Positions 34,342 through 43,120 of a stretch of DNA of 43,701 nucleotides are shown here, piece after piece. How positions within the stretch are numbered: position 1 is the first letter of the stretch; every line of letters begins with the position of its first letter. A program made the position numbers and the translations under genes. Source of the stretch: Chthoniobacterales bacterium (GTDB taxonomy: Bacteria; Verrucomicrobiota; Verrucomicrobiia; Chthoniobacterales; JACTMZ01); assembly GCA_021463515.1 (NCBI GenBank), contig JAJTYZ010000108.1:1-43701 (forward strand), given 5' to 3'. A model generated the notes under the pieces. That model saw only the letters and a program-made list of their open reading frames with translations, was not told the DNA's origin and did not search any database.

Positions 34342-34953
34342 ATGAAGTCAGTTCTCGACAAGAATGTTTTAGTGCTCAACCGGCTGTGGCAGGCGGTGAA
34401 TGTCTGCAGTGCCCGGCGGGCCTTTACGCTGCTTTATCAAGGGCATGCTCATGTGGTGTGGCGGGATGAGGCCAACAACTACCTGACACACGATTTTCGC
34501 GGCTGGTATAATTTTTCCCAAGCGTCACCGAGCGAGGAAATGGTACATTCGGTGCGCTTCGACATTCGAGTTCCGACAGTCGTTGTCCTTCTGCTCTTCG
34601 ATCGCTTGCCGGGCAAGGAGGTCAAACTTACGCGGCAGAACATCTACGAACGCGATCATCACACGTGTCAGTATTGTGCGCGTCAGCTTGATTGCGAAGA
34701 CCTCAACCTCGACCACGTCCTGCCACGTCAGCGCGGTGGAGAAACGAGTTGGGAAAACGTCGTGTGTTCCTGCATCCCCTGCAACACCCGGAAAGGCAAT
34801 CGTCTTCCTCACGAAGCCAACATGCGACTGCTTAAAGAACCAAAACGTCCGCGTTGGCGGCCTTTCATCAATCTCACGTACGCGACGACGATCCATGATA
34901 CATGGCGGCATTTTGTGGATGTGGGGTGTTGGAATGTGGAGTTGGGTGATTAG
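34342..34953 (+). CDS. HNH endonuclease family protein
   Basis: The 203-residue product (from ATG 34342) has an N-terminal region, KSVLDKNVLVLNRLWQAVNV, typical of a widespread family of small HNH proteins, and then an HNH domain: CQYC (Cys109, Cys112), LDHVLPRQRGG (Asp124, His125), WENVVCSC (Asn139) and CIPCN (Cys144, Cys147, Asn148). Two CxxC pairs bind zinc and the central DH is the catalytic part. Upstream in-frame starts (34306, 34270) are possible but do not fit the family. No restriction or phage genes are adjacent. Two direct copies of an intergenic repeat flank it, which may indicate it arrived as a unit. Its biological role is unknown. Confidence 0.88.
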   Translation: MKSVLDKNVLVLNRLWQAVNVCSARRAFTLLYQGHAHVVWRDEANNYLTHDFRGWYNFSQASPSEEMVHSVRFDIRVPTVVVLLLFDRLPGKEVKLTRQNIYERDHHTCQYCARQLDCEDLNLDHVLPRQRGGETSWENVVCSCIPCNTRKGNRLPHEANMRLLKEPKRPRWRPFINLTYATTIHDTWRHFVDVGCWNVELGD

Positions 34954-35126
34954 AAAACGCCCCAAAAATTGCCTTCGGGTACCGCGCCCGCCTCGGGTGT
35001 CGTTTTCCGCGCCCTCGCGGGAAACATCGTGGTCCGAAACGAAGTTCAGCCTGTGAGAGCGCGGACTGTCACGCCAAATCGAATGTGGGGCGTCAGCTAA
35101 TCCAATCGAAGTGCCGAGTTAGGATG

Positions 35127-35184
35127 CACGGGTGTTTGCGTGTGGTTGTTTTTGGATCACGGGGGTGATGCCGATGCCCCCTAG
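35127..35184 (+). repeat. Interspersed repeat family, copy B
   Basis: The core GGTTGTTTTTGGATCACGGG continues through GGTGATGCCGATGCC and CCCTAG (35144-35184). It aligns without gaps to copy A and shares its orientation. It lies downstream of the HNH gene, so copies A and B bracket that gene as direct repeats about 1.0 kb apart. Confidence 0.65.
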
Positions 35185-35239
35185 ACTTTTGTAAACCACG
35201 ATCGTGCCGGTGTCGAAAGCGGAGATAGCCCTTAGGCAT

Positions 35240-35509
35240 AATGCTGTTCGGGAATTCCCACCGCATCCGAGTGTCCCGTAGGGACTTTTGAGAGAAGTCC
35301 GGTGATTTATCGCCGGATAACGGAGTTTTTGCGTTGTGCCCGTCCTAGAGGGACGGTTGAAATGCCTTTGGGGTTGAGTGCTGGACGGCGAAATGAATCC
35401 TCAGGCGTCCCTCTGGGACGCGCTCCCTTTTCCACGGGGATCCCGGCGATAAATCGCCGCGCTACTTTCAAGGTGTGCCTACGGCACGCAAAAATTCCCG
35501 AACGGCATT
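35240..35509. mobile_element. MITE-like element with 17-bp terminal inverted repeats and nested hairpins
   Basis: The left end AATGCTGTTCGGGAATT (35240-35256) is inverted at the right end as AATTCCCGAACGGCATT (35493-35509), with one mismatch. An identical 11-mer GCCCTTAGGCA lies just outside both ends (35228-35238 and 35510-35520) and could be a target duplication. Inside are six hairpins: GTCCC-GTA-GGGAC (35273), CCGGTGA...TCGCCGG (35299), CGTCC...GGACG (35341), GCGTCCC-TCT-GGGACGC (35405), CGGCGA...TCGCCG (35444) and GTGCC-TAC-GGCAC (35475). No transposase is encoded. It may be a non-autonomous element or a large folded RNA. Confidence 0.6.
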
Positions 35510-35612
35510 GCCCTTAGGCAATCACTCGTGTCTCCTGCTTTTTTTGGCTTATTCTCTGAGTTTACCTGTCTAAGAAACACGGGGTTTGCCCATGCGGGCT
35601 CATCGCTTTAGT

Positions 35613-36395
35613 ATGACGAGTGTGGAACTGATTGTCTTGGGGAGTGGAAGCAATGGGAACGCGGCTATTGTGCGAAGCGGGGAGACGACGTTGCTTTTAG
35701 ATGCGGGGCTTAGTGCCAAAAAAACTCTCACTCGTCTCGCGGCAGCAGGCATTGCTCCCTCGGAAATTGATGCGATTCTCCTCACTCACGAACACGGCGA
35801 TCATACAGGAGGCCTTCCCGTGTTGCTGCGTCATTTGCATTGTCCGATTTATGGCACGCGCTTAACGGCTGAGGAATTGCGCGGGCAACACGAACGCTTT
35901 GCTTCGTGCGAATGGCGACTCTTTGCCACAGGCGGAACTTTCACGATTTGCTCATTGGAAATTACCGCATTTTCCGTGCCTCACGATGCGGCGGATCCTG
36001 TGGGTTTCACTTTGCGCGATGGGACGTCGGCCCTTGGTGTTATTACCGATCTTGGTCACGTCAATCATTCCGTTGTTCATCATGTCACCGGTGTGAACTG
36101 CCTTTTTGTCGAAGCAAACCACGACGAACATTTGCTCCAAACGAACACCAAACGTCCCTTTGCCCTCAAACAACGCATCCTTTCTCCGCACGGCCATCTT
36201 TCCAACCGCGCCGCCGGAGACCTCGCCAAACGCGCCTTCACCGATGCTCTGCGACATGTCGTTCTCGGCCATCTCAGCCGTGATTGCAACACGCCCGAAC
36301 TTGCCACGGCCTGCGTGGTTTCTGCTCTTGAAAATCCGGCGATTCGCGTGTTATGCGCAGCGCAAGATGACGTCTTGCCGCCGGTATTTGTGTGA
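35613..36395 (+). CDS. MBL-fold metallohydrolase, WalJ/YycJ-like
   Basis: The 260-residue product has the metallo-beta-lactamase metal motif THEHGDH (58-64), preceded by VLGSGSNGNAAIV and TTLLLDAGLSAKKTLTRL, which are typical of the YycJ/WalJ group of small-molecule or nucleic-acid hydrolases. FVEANHDEHLL and a C-terminal VLGHLSRDCNTPELA provide the further metal ligands. Related proteins have been reported as 5'-exonucleases; the substrate here is unknown. I prefer ATG 35613, giving MTSVELIVLGSGSNGN; upstream starts at 35586 and 35592 cannot be excluded because no clear ribosome-binding site is present. It is convergent with the tRNA gene, whose 3' end is 4 bp away. Confidence 0.9.
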   Translation: MTSVELIVLGSGSNGNAAIVRSGETTLLLDAGLSAKKTLTRLAAAGIAPSEIDAILLTHEHGDHTGGLPVLLRHLHCPIYGTRLTAEELRGQHERFASCEWRLFATGGTFTICSLEITAFSVPHDAADPVGFTLRDGTSALGVITDLGHVNHSVVHHVTGVNCLFVEANHDEHLLQTNTKRPFALKQRILSPHGHLSNRAAGDLAKRAFTDALRHVVLGHLSRDCNTPELATACVVSALENPAIRVLCAAQDDVLPPVFV

Positions 36396-36398
36396 GCA

Positions 36399-36473
36399 TG
36401 GTGCGCGATGCAGGGTTCGAACCTGCGACTTCTTGCGTGTGAAGCAAGCGCTCTACCACTGAGCTAATCGCGC
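36399..36473 (-). tRNA. tRNA-Val (anticodon CAC), CCA encoded
   Basis: On the minus strand the acceptor stem GCGCGAT pairs with ATCGCGC, followed by A and an encoded CCA. T8-A9, the D arm GCTCAGTGGTAGAGC, the anticodon stem CTTGC/GCAAG with loop TTCACAC (anticodon CAC), and the T arm GCAGG-TTCGAAC-CCTGC are all present. It is 75 nt long with a short variable loop. CAC reads GUG, hence valine. Confidence 0.95.
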
Positions 36474-36519
36474 ACGAAACTTCTTTGATGCCATGCTACC
36501 TGCCAGACGTCAACTCTGC

Positions 36520-37017
36520 TCAAACGACGATCATTGGAATCGTCGTGTCCGGTGCTTGGTGCATCACGTGCATGACGCGGCGAAAACCTTCGTTGTTCAC
36601 CGTGATGCAGGAGAGGGAATCAGGCTGACCTCGGCGACCTTCGGGATGAAGTAAAATGGCATCGGCTTTGTAACCCTGGCCCGGTTTTCCCACAGGTTGC
36701 CCAGGGCCCGTCACTGCGGGAGTTTGTGCGGGCCAGCGTCCACTCGTTCGCTTAGGTTGCAATGTGTAACGCCCGGAAGGAACACCTCGCGACGCACCGA
36801 TGAAGCCATTTTCATTCGCCCGAAACGTGCCGAGATAGCCTTCGCGTCCGTAAATATACAAGGCTCCCGGAGAGCGACGATTTTGAGGATCATCGCGTTC
36901 GAGAATGACGCCCAGCCAACCGCGTGAACGCGCCCCCGCAGGAAGTTTTTTCGGATCATTTCGCTCGGGGCGATAAATGGCGCGTTTGGTTCGTGCCTTG
37001 GGCGAGCGATGCTTCAC
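36520..37017 (-). CDS. Small protein with L,D-transpeptidase/Tlde1-like C-terminus, function unknown
   Basis: The 165-residue product is very basic at the N-terminus (about 1-33) and has no signal peptide or membrane segment. [20 protein letters not shown] (48-67), PSGRYTLQP (80-88) and then [19 protein letters not shown] (122-140) resemble the order of motifs in DUF2778/Tlde1 and L,D-transpeptidase-like domains, with His124 and Cys137 as potential catalytic residues; the usual HG before Cys is LS here. The match is by eye only. Its start overlaps the ATPase stop by 4 nt, so the two are co-translated. No type VI secretion genes are nearby. I do not assign a function. Confidence 0.65.
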   Translation of the reverse strand: MKHRSPKARTKRAIYRPERNDPKKLPAGARSRGWLGVILERDDPQNRRSPGALYIYGREGYLGTFRANENGFIGASRGVPSGRYTLQPKRTSGRWPAQTPAVTGPGQPVGKPGQGYKADAILLHPEGRRGQPDSLSCITVNNEGFRRVMHVMHQAPDTTIPMIVV

Positions 37018-39407
37018 GACGGAGTTTCAGCAGCGGCGGCTGAATTTTTCTTCGGACGATAGGCAAGAAGGCGCAGACCATTGAGGCAAACCAGTACCGT
37101 GCTACCTTCGTGGCCTATCACACCTGCGGGAAGCGGTAGAGCAAAGCCCAGAGCGGCGGCGACAAGAAGAAGAATCACTCCCGAGGCAAAGGTGAGATTT
37201 TGAATGAGCACACGTTTTGCCTGGCGTGCCATACCGACGAGAATAGCGATATTTCCCAAACGGTCTCCCATAAGAACCACATCCGCTGTTTCCATGGCAA
37301 TATCCGAACCTGCGGCACCCATCGCCACGCCGAGGTTTGCGGCTGCGAGAGCAGGGGCATCATTGACACCATCCCCCACCATCATCACCACTCCCTCCTG
37401 CTTAAGCTCTTGAATGAAGCGAACTTTATCCACAGGCAAAAGCTCCGCACGAAATTCATCAATCCCTGCCTCTTCCGCAATGGCAGACGCGACGGCTTTT
37501 TGATCCCCTGTGAGCATGACGACTTTTGGAACGCCAAGCGCGTGAAGCTGCTTTACGATACGACGGGCTTCAGGGCGAATTGTGTCAGCCAGTGCAAACA
37601 CCGCCAATACATCCACGGTGTTTTCCGATGTCCACATGCCCAGCCAAACACAGGTTTTTCCACGAGCTTGCAAAAGCTCGACCTCCGGCAACATGGCGCC
37701 CATTCCTTTCGCTGCTAATTCGCGAAAAAAACGTTCGCTTCCCACAATGTAGCGCGTTTCTGCAACAACAGCCTCGGCACCTTTTCCTGTCACAGACCGA
37801 AAGGCCACCGCTTCCGGCAAGACCAATCCTGCACCCGTCGCTGTCGCCACAAGTGCTGCGGCCAAGGGATGCTCCGACTTTACTTCCAGCGCAGCGCAAA
37901 TTTCTAATGCGCAAGCTGCTTCGACGGACATCGCACCACGCAGAGGGAAATCATGGCCCGTGGGCGTGATCACATCGGTAACCTGCGGACGTCCCTCCGT
38001 GAGAGTTCCGGTTTTATCAAAGCACGCAATATTCACTCGTGCGGCGGCTTCTAAATGACGTCCGCCTTTGACAAGAATCCCATGGCGAGCGGCACCGCCG
38101 ATGGCTGACAAGACTGTTGCCGGCGTGCTAATAATGAGGGCGCACGGCGAGGCAACAACCATCAGCGTCATCGCACGATAAAACGCCAAACTAAAAGCCT
38201 CGTCCCAAAAGAGCCAAGGCACGAGAAATACCAAGCCCGTAAAAGCAATCACGAGTGCCGCGTAGGTTTGTTCGGCTTTTTCGAGAAATCGTTGGGTGCC
38301 GGATTTTTCGGCCTGGGCTTCGGCAACAAGCCGCACCATTTTTGCCAAAGTGGAATCCTCCGAAGCTTTGGCGACGCGAATTTCTAAGCCGCCAGATTGA
38401 TTCACCGTACCCGCAAAAACTTCGGCACCGACTTCCTTTGCTATAGGCAAGGATTCTCCGGTGAGGCTTGCTTCATCCACATTGCTGTGACCTTCCATGA
38501 CGACACCATCCACCGGAAGAAGCTCCCCCGGGCGAACAATCACGATGTCTCCAACGACGAGTGATTCGATTGCCACCAACTCCGAACCGGTTGTGGTTTT
38601 ACGCAACGCATTCTCGGGCCGCAAAGTCAGCAAGGACTCAATAGCCCGCTGCGTACGCTCCAAAGCATGATGCTGTAGGATGTGAGAAAAGCTGAAAAGA
38701 AACAGCAAAAGCGCACCCTCAAAAGGCGCACCTACTGCCGCAGCTCCCAAGGCCGCAAGCACCATCAGCAAATCAATATCAAGCGTCCGTTCCCGTAGGG
38801 ATGAAATCGCGGAGCGAACGCCATGTTGTCCTCCAAAAAGATAAGCACCCGCATACAAACACAAGGCGAGAGCATCCTTCCCCGCTGCGTGCTCCACGAT
38901 CGCCCCCGCAACGAGGCAGACTAAGGCCAAGATGCATAATATTTCTTCGTGGAGGTCGCCCGAAACAATCCGTGTCCACACGCTAGGGGGATTAGACGAA
39001 CGCGATTCGAGAGGTTCAATTTGGGCTCCTGCTAAACACACATCGCGCCATACCGCTTCCTCACTGGCGGCAGTTGCATCAAAAGTCAGACAAAGAACTC
39101 GACCAATGTACGTCGCTGTGGCATGACGCACACTCGGAATTTTTTCAATTCGACGCTCAAGCTTGGCAGCCGCCGCCTCACAAGCTCGTCCATCCAGACG
39201 CATCACGGTGCGGCGAAATCCGCCATCCGCCACCGAACCCATTTCCGGCTTTAAATGCTCCTCGGTAATCTGACGCAATTCCGCTTCAGAAATTTTTTGG
39301 GGGTCAAAGGAAATTTCTACACGTTCGCCATCTGCTTGGGGATTAACTCCCAGAATGCCTTCGTGATCAGCGATTGTGTGGCGCTTTGCTTTATGCGTGC
39401 AACTCAT
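37014..39407 (-). CDS. Heavy-metal translocating P-type ATPase (P1B-4-like)
   Basis: The 797-residue product is a complete P1B ATPase: TGES (316-319), the membrane motif SPC (420-422), phosphorylation site DKTGT (464-468), a SEHPLA motif in the nucleotide domain, GDGVND in the hinge, and HEGST in the last membrane helix (from 766). SPC with HEGxT is the signature of group P1B-4 (CoaT/CtpD type), linked to Co, Fe, Ni or Zn export, rather than the CPC of Cu or Zn/Cd pumps. Two N-terminal ferredoxin-like segments (about 8-55 and 64-112) look like HMA domains that have lost CxxC; only Cys76 remains in the second. No metal-responsive regulator is adjacent. Confidence 0.94.
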   Translation of the reverse strand: MSCTHKAKRHTIADHEGILGVNPQADGERVEISFDPQKISEAELRQITEEHLKPEMGSVADGGFRRTVMRLDGRACEAAAAKLERRIEKIPSVRHATATYIGRVLCLTFDATAASEEAVWRDVCLAGAQIEPLESRSSNPPSVWTRIVSGDLHEEILCILALVCLVAGAIVEHAAGKDALALCLYAGAYLFGGQHGVRSAISSLRERTLDIDLLMVLAALGAAAVGAPFEGALLLFLFSFSHILQHHALERTQRAIESLLTLRPENALRKTTTGSELVAIESLVVGDIVIVRPGELLPVDGVVMEGHSNVDEASLTGESLPIAKEVGAEVFAGTVNQSGGLEIRVAKASEDSTLAKMVRLVAEAQAEKSGTQRFLEKAEQTYAALVIAFTGLVFLVPWLFWDEAFSLAFYRAMTLMVVASPCALIISTPATVLSAIGGAARHGILVKGGRHLEAAARVNIACFDKTGTLTEGRPQVTDVITPTGHDFPLRGAMSVEAACALEICAALEVKSEHPLAAALVATATGAGLVLPEAVAFRSVTGKGAEAVVAETRYIVGSERFFRELAAKGMGAMLPEVELLQARGKTCVWLGMWTSENTVDVLAVFALADTIRPEARRIVKQLHALGVPKVVMLTGDQKAVASAIAEEAGIDEFRAELLPVDKVRFIQELKQEGVVMMVGDGVNDAPALAAANLGVAMGAAGSDIAMETADVVLMGDRLGNIAILVGMARQAKRVLIQNLTFASGVILLLVAAALGFALPLPAGVIGHEGSTVLVCLNGLRLLAYRPKKNSAAAAETPS

Positions 39408-39460
39408 ACGGACACCTCCAAAAAATACCGAGGAGCTTCCCGTATTTCGAGCAACAAAGA

Positions 39461-40072
39461 TTAGCCTGTCACCCCCGGCACATGCCGAAGCCAGCAGGAG
39501 GCCATCAGCTCATGCCCCGCTGGTGTAGGATGCACCCCATCTTGAGCCCAATAATCGGCAGGATGTTGCGTGAGTGCGGCATCAAATTCCTTTTGGAAAG
39601 GAACAAACCGCGCCTTAAAATCTTGCGCCAGCTCCGCCACCACCGCCCGCCTCTCATCAACTTCCGGACGCCAGTCCGGCGTCACGGCACCGCAAGGAAG
39701 GACAAAAGGCTCGCAAAGTACCAGCTGCACCTGGGGAAGCACTTGCTGCGTCCATTCCAACAACAGCCGATAGATTTTCGCATAACGATCCACCTCAACG
39801 CCATTGCCACGCGTTTTCTCATGCCAGGTGTCATTGACTCCGGCAAGAATGCTAATCATGTCGGGCTTCAAATGCAGGGCATCCGGCTTCCACCGTGCAT
39901 AGAGGTCCACAATACGATTGCCGCTAATTCCGCGATTGAGCACTTGATGTTGGGTGCCCACACGCCGTGCAATGAGCGAAGGATAACCGCGCCCCAACGG
40001 ATCGCCTGATCCCCCGTCCTCCTTCTCACGGCCACAATCCGTGATCGAATCACCTTGGAAAAGAATCACCAT
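39461..40072 (-). CDS. SGNH/GDSL-family hydrolase (probable carbohydrate or acyl esterase)
   Basis: The 203-residue product has the four SGNH blocks: GDSIT (7-11, nucleophile Ser9), the Gly block in [13 protein letters not shown], and [10 protein letters not shown] with the catalytic Asp-His. No signal peptide is visible, so it is probably cytoplasmic. It lies 3 nt after the Gfo/Idh/MocA gene and is the last gene of the amino-sugar operon, which suggests removal of acyl groups from imported sugars; that is inference. The ATG at 40072 gives the standard N-terminus. Confidence 0.92.
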   Translation of the reverse strand: MVILFQGDSITDCGREKEDGGSGDPLGRGYPSLIARRVGTQHQVLNRGISGNRIVDLYARWKPDALHLKPDMISILAGVNDTWHEKTRGNGVEVDRYAKIYRLLLEWTQQVLPQVQLVLCEPFVLPCGAVTPDWRPEVDERRAVVAELAQDFKARFVPFQKEFDAALTQHPADYWAQDGVHPTPAGHELMASCWLRHVPGVTG

Positions 40073-40075
40073 ATT

Positions 40076-41404
40076 TTAGATAAGATCGCTCAGCAATTTA
40101 ACGGACGGATTAAGCGTCACCAGATCGTTGATATTCACCGGAAGTCCCGTCGCCATAGACTTATTGGCAGCAGCACCGATAAGCAATGATGCCGCGCCTT
40201 GTTCATGGCCCGCGCTCCGCCCATACGGATCCCGCGTTGCCGCATGAGAAAATATCTGCTCTTGCAAAAGCGGGTCGCCACCTCCATGGCCGCCTTCAAG
40301 AACTTCGACCGAAATCTCCTGCGGCCCCTCAAATAATTTTTGCACAATGAGTTTAATTTCCGGGCCTGTATAGCCGTCAGTTTTTGCATCCCCCGTAATG
40401 ATATGGCTCGCGTGTTCCTCGCTATATTCGATGCGCCCGCGATCGCCGGAAATAGAGGCACGAAACCCTTCACGCGGACAGAACGTGTTGAGCGAATAAG
40501 TTAGCATCGCACCCTGACGATACCGAACCATCACGCTCATGGTATCCTCGATATCCACGCCCTCGCGGAAAACATTTTGATCTCGGATGTAGCCGGTTTC
40601 CTTTTCAGCATTGAGGTACATCTCACGCATCGTCGGGTCTTCATCGAGAGCGAGGCGGAACGGATCATCTTTTGCCTCTGCCACGCCGGTGTAGCGATCA
40701 TAACGCGTCCACGTTTCGTCCCCGCGTGCCACGGCGTTCTTTTTCCCGTAAAATACGAGATCGCCCATGGCAAAAACCGTCTCCGGGATGCCATTGATCC
40801 ACCAGTTGATCAGATCAAAATGATGCGTGGATTTATGCAAAAGAAGTCCACCGGAAAATTCTTTATGACTGTGCCAACGGCGAAAGTAATCCGCCCCGTG
40901 CGATGTGTTGAGCAAGTATTCGAAATCCACATGCATCACACGGCCAATCACGCCCTGCTCAATTAACTGACGCACTTTTGTCGGCCCCGCGCCCCAACGC
41001 ACATTAAACGTCGTGCGCACCTTGTGCCCTGTTCGTTTCACCGCATCGAAAATCGCCTGACATTTCTCCGCATCAATCGTCATCGGCTTTTCCGAAACCA
41101 CATCCGCTCCCGCTTCGAGACTACGCACGATGTACTCGTGATGGTAGCAATCGGGCGTACAAACAATCACCACATCAGGCTTTTGTTCCTTCATCATCAC
41201 ATCGAAATCCGCATAGGTCGGAACGGGCGGGATGCCAAATTCCTTCGACAACGCCTTCTGATGGAATGTACGGCGAACTTCGCTGGGATCACAAAGGCCT
41301 ACGAGTTCCGCATCCTTTTGGTACGTGCCTACGATAGGACGGGTGAACATAACAACTCTGCCACCGGTACCTACGGCAGCATAACGGGTTCTTTTTTGAC
41401 TCAT
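40076..41404 (-). CDS. Gfo/Idh/MocA-family oxidoreductase
   Basis: The 442-residue product is an NAD(P)-dependent sugar dehydrogenase. An N-terminal Rossmann domain has GTGGR (12-16) and the conserved EKPMT (105-109); the C-terminal domain has the catalytic pattern HKSTHHFDLINWW (Lys191, His194, Asp197). No Tat or Sec signal is seen. GH109 glycosidases share this fold but differ at the EKP site, where Lys is kept here, so a dehydrogenase or epimerase activity is more likely. It lies 6 nt from nagA and 3 nt from the SGNH hydrolase. The sugar substrate is unknown; an amino sugar is suggested by the neighbours. Confidence 0.92.
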   Translation of the reverse strand: MSQKRTRYAAVGTGGRVVMFTRPIVGTYQKDAELVGLCDPSEVRRTFHQKALSKEFGIPPVPTYADFDVMMKEQKPDVVIVCTPDCYHHEYIVRSLEAGADVVSEKPMTIDAEKCQAIFDAVKRTGHKVRTTFNVRWGAGPTKVRQLIEQGVIGRVMHVDFEYLLNTSHGADYFRRWHSHKEFSGGLLLHKSTHHFDLINWWINGIPETVFAMGDLVFYGKKNAVARGDETWTRYDRYTGVAEAKDDPFRLALDEDPTMREMYLNAEKETGYIRDQNVFREGVDIEDTMSVMVRYRQGAMLTYSLNTFCPREGFRASISGDRGRIEYSEEHASHIITGDAKTDGYTGPEIKLIVQKLFEGPQEISVEVLEGGHGGGDPLLQEQIFSHAATRDPYGRSAGHEQGAASLLIGAAANKSMATGLPVNINDLVTLNPSVKLLSDLI

Positions 41405-41410
41405 AATAAT

Positions 41411-42343
41411 TTAATGGGTGATTTGCGGAAGGCTGACACCAAAAGCTTCGGCGACATCGGTAGAAAAAAGGGCGCGAGCACGAGCCGCATCAACTCCAAG
41501 CCAACGCTCCATGTTCGCCACCCCTTCATCCGGCGTGAGTGCCGAACCCGCGAATCCTTGCCCTCCAGGTTGACGCACCACGCGATCGTCACCGACACAA
41601 ACCTCGATTTCGCCGATACGATAGGAACCATTAGGTGCCCCCGCTGCCGCCATGCAATCAGTGGTGAACAAAACACGCCCTTGCGGTTTCGCACGGAAAA
41701 AGTTTTTCAATACCGCAGGAGGCAAGTGAATCCCATCGGGAATAAAAAAAGCTGTCAGCTCATCACGCGCCAGCAACCGCTGCATCACGTTATCATGCCG
41801 GTGCATCATCGCCGGAACACCATTGCCCAGATGCGTACAAAACCGCGCCCCCGCCGCAATAGCCGCATCAATAGCCGCATCATCCGCATTCGTATGCCCC
41901 AGCGAAACAGCCACGCCATCCGCCGTCACCCGACGGATAAACTCCGCGCTCCCGGCCCACTCCGGAGCCACGGTGAGAAGCTTGATATTTCCTCCCGCCG
42001 CCGCCTGCAAACGTTGAAATGCAGCATAGTCCGGTGGCCCCATATACTTCGGATTATGAGCTCCACAAAATCCTAATACGGGGCTAAGCCACGGCCCTTC
42101 CAAATGATAACCACACGCGGCCTCACGCACGATGGCATCATTTTTTCGAATGTTCTCAAACCGCGCAAACTTCGCCTCCAGCCTTTCCAACGAGTCGGTG
42201 ATAAATGTTGGGAAAAATCGCAGCGTCTGATGTTTTGCTAAACCATCCACCGCACGGCGTACAGCGGACGGACTGAAATCTGCGGCCTGAAAATCCGTTC
42301 CAGCGAAGCCGTTGATTTGAATGTCGAATAGACTGAGGGACAT
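41411..42343 (-). CDS. nagA: N-acetylglucosamine-6-phosphate deacetylase, short form
   Basis: NagA deacetylates GlcNAc-6-P to GlcN-6-P. The motifs are clear: YHLEGPWLSP (79-88, metal-ligand Glu82), SLGHTNADD, THLGNGVPAMMHRH, DGIHLPP, TTDCMAAAG (catalytic Asp) and GSALT. The product is 310 residues against about 380 in the family: it begins at FDIQINGFAG, which in other NagA is after about 50 residues of the small beta domain, and the C-terminal part of that domain is also missing. The upstream frame overlaps the nagB stop and offers only a TTG at 42352, so no longer N-terminus exists. It is directly downstream of nagB. Confidence 0.93.
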   Translation of the reverse strand: MSLSLFDIQINGFAGTDFQAADFSPSAVRRAVDGLAKHQTLRFFPTFITDSLERLEAKFARFENIRKNDAIVREAACGYHLEGPWLSPVLGFCGAHNPKYMGPPDYAAFQRLQAAAGGNIKLLTVAPEWAGSAEFIRRVTADGVAVSLGHTNADDAAIDAAIAAGARFCTHLGNGVPAMMHRHDNVMQRLLARDELTAFFIPDGIHLPPAVLKNFFRAKPQGRVLFTTDCMAAAGAPNGSYRIGEIEVCVGDDRVVRQPGGQGFAGSALTPDEGVANMERWLGVDAARARALFSTDVAEAFGVSLPQITH

Positions 42344-42352
42344 AAACAGCAA

Positions 42353-43111
42353 TCAGGATTTTTCCAACAGCGAAGCCGAGTCTTTATCGAGGTAACACCA
42401 CGCCGCTTTATGTCGCTGCAAAATAGAAGCCGGGTGCATGGGAGTTACTTTGTTCGTCAAACAATCCTTCACCGCCTGCGCTTTGCGTTTGTCGGGAATC
42501 GTACAAATGATCGCCTTGGATTTCATGACCTGCCGAATGGACATGGAAATGGCTTTCTTCGGCACCTGCGCTAGCGTCTTAAACCAGCCCTCACCCATCT
42601 GCTGTTTGCGGCAGGCTTCATCTAAATCCACTACGAGGTAAGGCGCGGTTGCTTTGAAATCCGCCGGCGGATCATTGAAAGCCAGATGACCGTTTTCTCC
42701 AATGCCTGCAAAGCAGACATCAATCGGATGCTTCTTAATTATTTCGCCGACGCGCTTACATTCCGCCTGCGGATTGCCTTCGCCGCTGATGTAATGAAAT
42801 CCGGCCAGCGGCAGCGGAAGCTGTGAAACAAAGCGCTCCCAAAGATATTTGCGAAACGATGCAGGATGCGTGATGGAAACGCCGACGTACTCATCGAGGT
42901 GAAACGCCGTGACTTTGGTCCAATCAATTCCCTTGGCCTTAATCAAATTTTGCAGCATCTCAAACTGCGAGGCGCCCGTGGCGACAATGATGTTGGCGCG
43001 ACCGCGTTTCTTAATGGCCTGACGAATGAGCTTCGCTCCTAATTCCGCTGCAGCAGCACCGGAGAGTTGTTTGTTTTTATCAATGACGACCTGAGGCTGG
43101 CGTTTTTTCAT
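42353..43111 (-). CDS. nagB: Glucosamine-6-phosphate deaminase
   Basis: NagB converts GlcN-6-P to fructose 6-phosphate and ammonia, delivering amino sugars to glycolysis. The 252-residue product has ATGASQFEMLQNL (phosphate loop), FHLDEYVGV with the catalytic Asp, and GIGENGHLAFNDPP with the catalytic His and Asp. The C-terminal allosteric lid region is short, as in the monomeric or Gram-positive type. ATG 43111 is chosen over the TTG at 43120. It starts 9 nt after the FGGY kinase stop, and nagA begins 9 nt after its own stop. Confidence 0.95.
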   Translation of the reverse strand: MKKRQPQVVIDKNKQLSGAAAAELGAKLIRQAIKKRGRANIIVATGASQFEMLQNLIKAKGIDWTKVTAFHLDEYVGVSITHPASFRKYLWERFVSQLPLPLAGFHYISGEGNPQAECKRVGEIIKKHPIDVCFAGIGENGHLAFNDPPADFKATAPYLVVDLDEACRKQQMGEGWFKTLAQVPKKAISMSIRQVMKSKAIICTIPDKRKAQAVKDCLTNKVTPMHPASILQRHKAAWCYLDKDSASLLEKS

Positions 43112-43120
43112 AAAGGGCAA

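Larger units (their letters stand above)
34954..35612. other. Gene-free region rich in repeats
   Basis: This 659-bp gap between the HNH and metallohydrolase genes holds repeat copy B (35127-35184) and the inverted-repeat element (35240-35509). The part from 34954 to 35126 is GC-rich, with short hairpins such as CCGCGCCCTCGCGGGAAA, and has no coding signal. Open frames inside the element are by-products of its palindromes. Confidence 0.65.

Noticed and set aside
35302-35517. A 71-codon open frame on the plus strand.
   Set aside because: It lies entirely within the inverted-repeat element; its composition follows the palindromes and it has no ribosome-binding site or domain.
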